Positions 33,543-37,255 of a stretch of 37,255 bases of DNA are shown piece by piece. The stretch covers positions 1 to 37,255 of the IMG/VR virus record IMGVR_UViG_3300025127_000104. One strand, 5' to 3'. The notes under the pieces are model-generated. The model was given only the letters and a program-made list of their open reading frames with translations. It was not told the DNA's origin and ran no database searches. This stretch comes from a virus. Within the stretch, counting starts at the first letter, position 1, and each line of letters begins with the position of its first letter. The translations under genes and the position numbers were made by a program.

Positions 33543-34621
33543 AAAGATTAATTATAATAATGTGTATAGCATTAGTAGCTTGCGCAGCGCCAAAAAAATG
33601 TTGCAGTCAAGATTTACAGTCATTGTTAAAGTTTTCTACATTTTACGCAGCAGTAAACGGTGGTACATCACTTTCAGATGTTGATGTGTTTTCTGTAGAT
33701 AACGGTTTATCAACTAGCACAATATCTACGCCATACGATTATAACTTAACAGTTGGTTTACGTAAAATAGCTAGATTTGGTTATGAAAATAAAGCACAAA
33801 CATTTTATGACGGTACAGAATCAAATTATAGTGACGCTGCTACAGTTGGTAAAATTAGAGGTTTAGAGTATTTAATTGAGATGGATTACAAAAGACAAGA
33901 AGGTGTAGATTATACAGATCAACATCATTTTGTACGTTGGAGTTCTGATGACGGTTGTGAAAGTGAAGTTTGTATAAACTTCTTTGCTTTAAAGCTAGAA
34001 TACTTACAAGATGGTTTTGCTGACGTAGAATACTTTGAAGCATCTGAAAGATATAGATATAGAAAACATAAAAACTTATCATGGAATATAGGTTTAGCTC
34101 ACAGATTAGCTGAGCCGTACGGTTATAACCCGCTAGATGAGTGGATGTTATCAAACGGTAATTTACATTATACGTATTTAGCATTACAAGAAGGTTATAA
34201 CGTAGATGTAGCTAACTCAGTGTATACAGATCCAAACGGTGAAGTTGTAGCTACAAACGCAGAAGTATGGGAAGCTGTAGTAATACCACAAGTATTATCT
34301 GATTATACAGAGAAAAAACGAAACGAGCTTGACAGAATAATACAGCACTCTGTTGTAGTTGGTTTTGATTATTATAAATATAACAAACAAACATGGTTAC
34401 ATGCATGGGGTAATTTAATGCCATATCATTATGATAGTGGTAACGAGTTCTCATATCACAACTTTAATGACGGTGAACAGTGGTATGATTATAGTGGTGG
34501 ACTAATATACGGTATAAAAGTAAACAAAAGCTTAGGTTATTTCTTTGAAGGTAAATACAATAAGTATTGGAATAGAGAGTGGTACGACTTTAAGTTTGGC
34601 GTAAACTATGTAATATTTTAA
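33539..34621 (+). CDS. Outer-membrane-type lipoprotein, beta-rich
   Basis: This encodes 360 residues with a clear lipobox (LVAC, Cys15) after a hydrophobic signal, then CAAPKKCCSQ. No acidic export signal follows the Cys, unlike the previous lipoprotein. The rest is rich in Tyr, Trp and Asp with amphipathic strands and ends FKFGVNYVIF, i.e. with a terminal Phe, as in outer-membrane beta-barrels. A 'TVGLRKIARFGYENKAQTFYDG' segment and 'AHRLAEPYGYNPLDEW' look conserved; I recall related proteins in marine phage structural regions. It may sit in the host outer membrane (superinfection exclusion, lysis) or be part of the virion. The alternative that it is a non-barrel lipoprotein cannot be excluded. 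Confidence 0.6.
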   Translation: MKRLIIIMCIALVACAAPKKCCSQDLQSLLKFSTFYAAVNGGTSLSDVDVFSVDNGLSTSTISTPYDYNLTVGLRKIARFGYENKAQTFYDGTESNYSDAATVGKIRGLEYLIEMDYKRQEGVDYTDQHHFVRWSSDDGCESEVCINFFALKLEYLQDGFADVEYFEASERYRYRKHKNLSWNIGLAHRLAEPYGYNPLDEWMLSNGNLHYTYLALQEGYNVDVANSVYTDPNGEVVATNAEVWEAVVIPQVLSDYTEKKRNELDRIIQHSVVVGFDYYKYNKQTWLHAWGNLMPYHYDSGNEFSYHNFNDGEQWYDYSGGLIYGIKVNKSLGYFFEGKYNKYWNREWYDFKFGVNYVIF

Positions 34622-34640
34622 CTTATAACTACTCACTAAA

Positions 34641-34922
34641 ATGGCAAAAGAATTAAATGAAGATACTAGCTTTAAAATAAGCGTAAAAACATTGATAGCA
34701 ATAGGTGCTGGGTTATCAGCTTTAATAGGCATGTGGTTTACACTACAAGCTGATATTGCAGAAGCAAAAGAATTACCAGTATCAACACCAGAAGTTACAC
34801 GTATGGAGTTTGATATGAAAGATCAATTAGTTAGACAAACAATTATGTCCACACAAGAAGATGTTGCAGAGATAAAAGAAGATATAAAACGTATTGAAGA
34901 AAAAATAGACAAACTAAGATGA
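34641..34922 (+). CDS. Membrane-anchored coiled-coil protein, spanin-like
   Basis: This encodes 93 residues. A short cytoplasmic N-terminus is followed by one membrane helix at about 17-36 (LIAIGAGLSALIGMWFTLQ) and a coiled coil at about 64-93 (VRQTIMSTQEDVAEIKEDIK, then RIEEKIDKLR). This is the layout of inner-membrane spanins (Rz type) and of XhlA-like accessory lysis proteins. Lipoprotein genes lie directly upstream, so an inner/outer membrane pair is conceivable, but their size is unlike typical outer spanins. It overlaps the next gene by four bases (ATGA). Confidence 0.6.
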   Translation: MAKELNEDTSFKISVKTLIAIGAGLSALIGMWFTLQADIAEAKELPVSTPEVTRMEFDMKDQLVRQTIMSTQEDVAEIKEDIKRIEEKIDKLR

Positions 34923-35272
34923 AAGCTATAGATATGTCAACTGTTGTCTACGTTTTAATAATGATACTTGTTTTTATATCAGCAACAGCTTTTGGACAGA
35001 TAAAAGTAATTCAGTTTAATGCTGAGTGGAATAAAACAAATCAAGTGCCTTGGGTACAAGAGTTAAAAGACTGTAAAACTATAAGTTTTATTGACATTGG
35101 TAAAAATGCTGATGATGCTAAAAAACATAAAATTGCAGTTATACCTACTATAATTATATTTAAAGACGGAGAAGAAGTTGCTAGGTTTCAAGCTGATTTA
35201 AGCTTTAAAATGGTAGCAACACGTGAAGAGATACAAGAAGAAATAGATAATCAATTAATGAGCGACTTTTAA
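34919..35272 (+). CDS. Exported thioredoxin-fold protein lacking CxxC
   Basis: This encodes 117 residues. A hydrophobic segment at about 9-26 (VVYVLIMILVFISATAF) acts as a signal peptide or anchor. The mature part follows the thioredoxin order: IKVIQFNAEW, where the active site WCxxC is replaced by W-N-K-T-N (37-41), then TISFIDIGKNADDAKKHKI, the cis-Pro loop AVIPTIIIFKDGEEVARF (P76) and a final helix (TREEIQEEIDNQ). The fold is clear but both redox cysteines are missing; the only Cys is at 52. It therefore cannot act as a normal thiol oxidoreductase and probably binds a partner, for example in the periplasm. It is the last gene of the envelope cassette. Confidence 0.75.
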   Translation: MKAIDMSTVVYVLIMILVFISATAFGQIKVIQFNAEWNKTNQVPWVQELKDCKTISFIDIGKNADDAKKHKIAVIPTIIIFKDGEEVARFQADLSFKMVATREEIQEEIDNQLMSDF

Positions 35273-35273
35273 C

Positions 35274-35678
35274 ATGCCAGGATCACCAATGCAAAATAAT
35301 ATGTTTACAACTAGCTCTGGTTACAAGCAAAAAGGTAATCCTTTTCCTGTAACTAGTTGTGGTAGACGTAGAAATACTGGCTCACCTTTGTTTAAAGCAG
35401 AGCCACGTAGAACTATAGGGCCAGGTAAAAACTTTAATAAAGTTTCTAAAGACAAAAGCGCTACTGGTGGAGCTGCTGGTGGTGGTATGACACAAAAAGG
35501 AGTTAATGAATACAAACGTAAAAATCCAGGTAGTAAGCTAAAAACAGCTGTAACAACTAAGCCATCAAAGCTAAAACCTGGCAGTAAAGCTGCTAAACGT
35601 AGAAAATCATTTTGTGCTAGATCAAAAAGCTGGACAAGTGAAAGAGGTAAAGCTGCTAGAAGACGTTGGAACTGTTAA
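35274..35678 (+). CDS. Basic protein with conserved KRRKSFCAR end (DUF6321-like)
   Basis: This encodes 134 residues, strongly basic. The N-terminus is low in complexity (MPGSPMQNNMF ... GSPLFKAEPRRT). The C-terminal 65 residues, GGGMTQKGVNEYKRKNPGSK, then LKTAVTTKPSKLKPGSKAAK, RRKSFCARS and a final ARRRWNC, follow a pattern I recall from small phage and giant-virus proteins (DUF6321, name from memory). Two Cys near the end could bind metal with Cys or His neighbours, but no full site is visible. The function is unknown; a DNA-binding or capsid-internal protein is plausible from charge and location. Confidence 0.65.
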   Translation: MPGSPMQNNMFTTSSGYKQKGNPFPVTSCGRRRNTGSPLFKAEPRRTIGPGKNFNKVSKDKSATGGAAGGGMTQKGVNEYKRKNPGSKLKTAVTTKPSKLKPGSKAAKRRKSFCARSKSWTSERGKAARRRWNC

Positions 35679-35681
35679 GAC

Positions 35682-36437
35682 ATGAAAGCAACATTAAAAA
35701 ACATAGCAAAAAATTTAAAAAAGTCTAGCAAAGTACATGCTAAACAATCAAAACAAATAGAGAATATTATGAAAAAATCACCAACTAAGCTGAAAATGAA
35801 ACCTGCAAGCGTGTATGCAGTAGGTCACAAAAAAGGTGGCATTAAAACAAACATTGACGGTACAGTAAAAAGAAAAAGTAAAGCAAAACTTAAAAAATCA
35901 CCAGCAAAACAAAATTTTATGGGAAAAGTTACAGGAAAATTAGAAAGAAAACGTAAAGGCCCTGTTAAGCCAAAGTTTCCTATGGATCCAAGAGGAAGAG
36001 GGGTTATTGATGGTATTGATGATAATTTACTTAGAGATCGCGGGCCATATAAACCTAATCAAGATGTAAAACGATTAGAAAAAATAATTAAAAAAGAAGG
36101 TTATAAGCTTCCTAAAAAGTCTACGCCTAAAATAGTAAACACTCCAAAATTTAAATCACCAGCTAAAAATAAAGCTAAAAACTTATTAAAAGCAGTGCCT
36201 AACAAAGCTGCGTTTGATAAATTATCACCTGAAGATAAAAAAGGTTTTACTAAAGCTGCTAAAAAAGCAGGTTTACCTACTAAAAACATAGCGTCAGCTT
36301 TAAAAATGAAAAAGTCACCTGCTTTAGCTAAGCTTAGTGCTAGTTGTAAAGCGGCTGCAAAAAGAAAATTTAAAGTATATCCATCTGCATACGCTAATAT
36401 GTGGGCTGCTAAAACGCAGAGACAAGGTAAGTGTTAA
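35682..36437 (+). CDS. Lys-rich protein with KSPxK repeats and VYPSAYAN end
   Basis: This encodes 251 residues, about a third Lys or Arg, and mostly disordered by composition. KSP motifs recur at 32-36 (KSPTK), 72-76 and 158-162 (KSPAK) and 211-215 (KSPAL), recalling histone H1-like tails. A short helical domain lies at about 165-205 (FDKLSPEDKKGFTKAAKKAG). The C-terminus, CKAAAKRKFKVYPSAYANMWAAK, carries a 'KfkVYPSAYAN' motif I recall from small phage proteins of unknown function. Likely roles are nucleic-acid binding or packing inside the capsid. The start ATG lies three bases after the previous stop. Confidence 0.6.
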   Translation: MKATLKNIAKNLKKSSKVHAKQSKQIENIMKKSPTKLKMKPASVYAVGHKKGGIKTNIDGTVKRKSKAKLKKSPAKQNFMGKVTGKLERKRKGPVKPKFPMDPRGRGVIDGIDDNLLRDRGPYKPNQDVKRLEKIIKKEGYKLPKKSTPKIVNTPKFKSPAKNKAKNLLKAVPNKAAFDKLSPEDKKGFTKAAKKAGLPTKNIASALKMKKSPALAKLSASCKAAAKRKFKVYPSAYANMWAAKTQRQGKC

Positions 36438-36710
36438 ATGTATACGCAAAGTAATAATCCGTTTAAAAAGCGTATGGGTGATTTTAAACACTCTGACGCG
36501 CCAGACGCTAAAGGTAAATTTAAAAGTTTATCAGCGTCAAGTCTAGCTAGCTGGATGATAAAGTCTCGTAAAGGTAACTTATCAAGAATTATTAGTAGTT
36601 TAAATCAACAAGTTGTTTTTAATAGAGGTAAAAATCCTAGCTATGCAGCTAAAATGAAAAAAACTATGAATATAGTTAGAAAACGTTTAGGTAAGAAAAA
36701 AGATGAGTAA
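36438..36710 (+). CDS. Small basic protein of unknown function
   Basis: This encodes 90 residues, basic, with no recognised family. It has an N-terminal SNNPFKKRMGDFKHSD segment, a central helix pair (SASSLASWMIKSRKGNLSRIISSLNQQVVF) and a Lys/Arg-rich end (KMKKTMNIVRKRLGKKKDE). It begins immediately after the previous stop with no gap and overlaps the next gene by eight bases. Context suggests the same nucleic-acid-binding cluster as its neighbours. Confidence 0.55.
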   Translation: MYTQSNNPFKKRMGDFKHSDAPDAKGKFKSLSASSLASWMIKSRKGNLSRIISSLNQQVVFNRGKNPSYAAKMKKTMNIVRKRLGKKKDE

Positions 36711-37158
36711 AGCATATAGAGGTGTATTAAAAGCTCGTATATCAAAGCTATATGGTGGTGATGTAACTGTTAATAAGGCTAGAAGATTAAAAGCCAGAAG
36801 AGATGCTACAGCTAGAGATAAGCAATTAGCTAACTGGTTTATTAATATGCAAACTAATAGGCCATCACCTGTTAAACGTAAAGATCCACTTGTTGGTACT
36901 GGTAAAAAGCCTAAAGGTAGTGGTAGACGCTTGTACACTGATGAAAACCCAAAAGATACAGTACGTATTAAATTCGCTACTCCTAGTGATGCTAGGGCAA
37001 CCGTAGCAAAAGTTAAAAGAATAAATAAGCCTTACGCACGTAAGATACAAATATTAACCGTAGGAGAGCAGAGAGCAAAAGTCATGAAAAAAGCTCAAGT
37101 CGCAGCAATATTTAAACGTGGTAAAGAAGCAATAAGAAAAGCAAGAAAAAATGTTTAA
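36703..37158 (+). CDS. Basic protein with GRRLYTDE motif (DUF5872-like)
   Basis: This encodes 151 residues, strongly basic. Residues about 64-125 read KPKGSGRRLYTDENPKDTVR, IKFATPSDARATVAKVK, then KPYARKIQILTVGEQRAKVM. The pattern 'SGRRLYTDE.p.DTV.vkF.t..d...T' followed by 'aRk.QIl...eQR' is one I recall from small proteins of phages and nucleocytoplasmic large DNA viruses (DUF5872, name from memory). An SPVK segment (about 53-56) links it to the KSPxK proteins upstream. Function unknown. It overlaps the preceding gene by eight bases and the following gene by eight. Confidence 0.65.
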   Translation: MSKAYRGVLKARISKLYGGDVTVNKARRLKARRDATARDKQLANWFINMQTNRPSPVKRKDPLVGTGKKPKGSGRRLYTDENPKDTVRIKFATPSDARATVAKVKRINKPYARKIQILTVGEQRAKVMKKAQVAAIFKRGKEAIRKARKNV

Positions 37159-37255
37159 AGATTTTGATATAAGTAGTTTTAAAAAGATGAAGCCGCCAGG
37201 TGATAATACTTTTGATACTATGCAAGAGATTAAAGCATTAAAAAAAATACCTATA
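37151..37255 (+). CDS. Protein cut by the window end
   Basis: Only the first 35 residues are in the window: MFKDFDISSFKKMKPPGDNT, then FDTMQEIKALKKIPI. The frame is open to the last base and the ATG overlaps the previous gene by eight bases, matching the local style. The 'f.fkk...P.ddt..t.qEIk.L.kiP' opening resembles proteins in marine phages that I recall as PA-phosphatase-like phosphoesterases, but the catalytic part would lie beyond the window, so no function is assigned. Confidence 0.5.
   Translation, partial: MFKDFDISSFKKMKPPGDNTFDTMQEIKALKKIPI

Noticed and set aside
33855-34184. Reverse-strand frame of 109 residues inside the second lipoprotein gene
   Set aside because: No recognisable domain and fully covered by a well-supported plus-strand gene with signal peptide.
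1-37255. tRNA genes, CRISPR arrays, insertion sequences, integrase or attachment sites
   Set aside because: I looked for cloverleaf-like segments, regular spacer arrays, terminal inverted repeats and recombinase motifs and saw none.

Overview
The window is a single, densely packed late-gene block of a tailed bacteriophage. Every credible gene reads left to right, gaps are short, and many junctions are stop/start overlaps (TAATG, TAGTG or ATGA). The DNA is very AT-rich. Start codons are preceded by A/T leaders rather than Shine-Dalgarno sequences, as is usual for Bacteroidetes and their phages. Two further hints point to a marine flavobacterium-like host: four 21-residue GCTD...DDGSC repeats of the kind seen in secreted proteins of marine Bacteroidetes (and also in marine phage virion proteins), and a lipoprotein resembling a Bacteroidetes lipoprotein family. 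The host call is inference. No sheath, tape-measure or tail-tube gene is visible, but a tail-nozzle/stabilisation protein and large ejection-type proteins are, so the particle is most likely a podovirus.

Layout: (1) 1-5150 holds the end of a GroES co-chaperonin gene, small virion-type proteins, a winged-helix-like protein, an HExxH mini-metallopeptidase next to a probable holin, a LamG/carbohydrate-binding adhesin, a divergent tandem GroES-like protein and a probable small terminase. (2) 5149-12540 is the packaging and head module: large terminase, portal, scaffold-like protein and major capsid protein, closed by a strong UUCG-hairpin terminator. (3) 12607-23496 is the neck and tail module: two adaptor-like proteins, a 1866-aa nozzle/stabilisation protein, a GCTD-repeat protein and two further tail or fibre proteins. 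(4) 23534-32968 encodes three probable ejection (internal virion) proteins. The last, of 2397 aa, combines an HExxH motif, a sigma-70-region-2-like segment and a HAD phosphatase domain, with short M/F-S-K motifs between modules. (5) 32970-35272 is an envelope cassette: two lipoproteins, a membrane-anchored coiled coil and a signal-anchored thioredoxin-fold protein lacking the CxxC site. (6) 35274-37255 is a run of small, very basic proteins with recurrent KSPxK-type motifs, and the start of one more gene cut by the window edge.

No tRNA, CRISPR array, integrase, transposase, RNA polymerase or DNA replication gene was found, so the window is only part of a larger genome. The most unusual content is the modular giant ejection protein, the tandem GroES-like protein and the host-like envelope cassette. 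All functional statements come from reading motifs and from memory of protein families; no database search was run.
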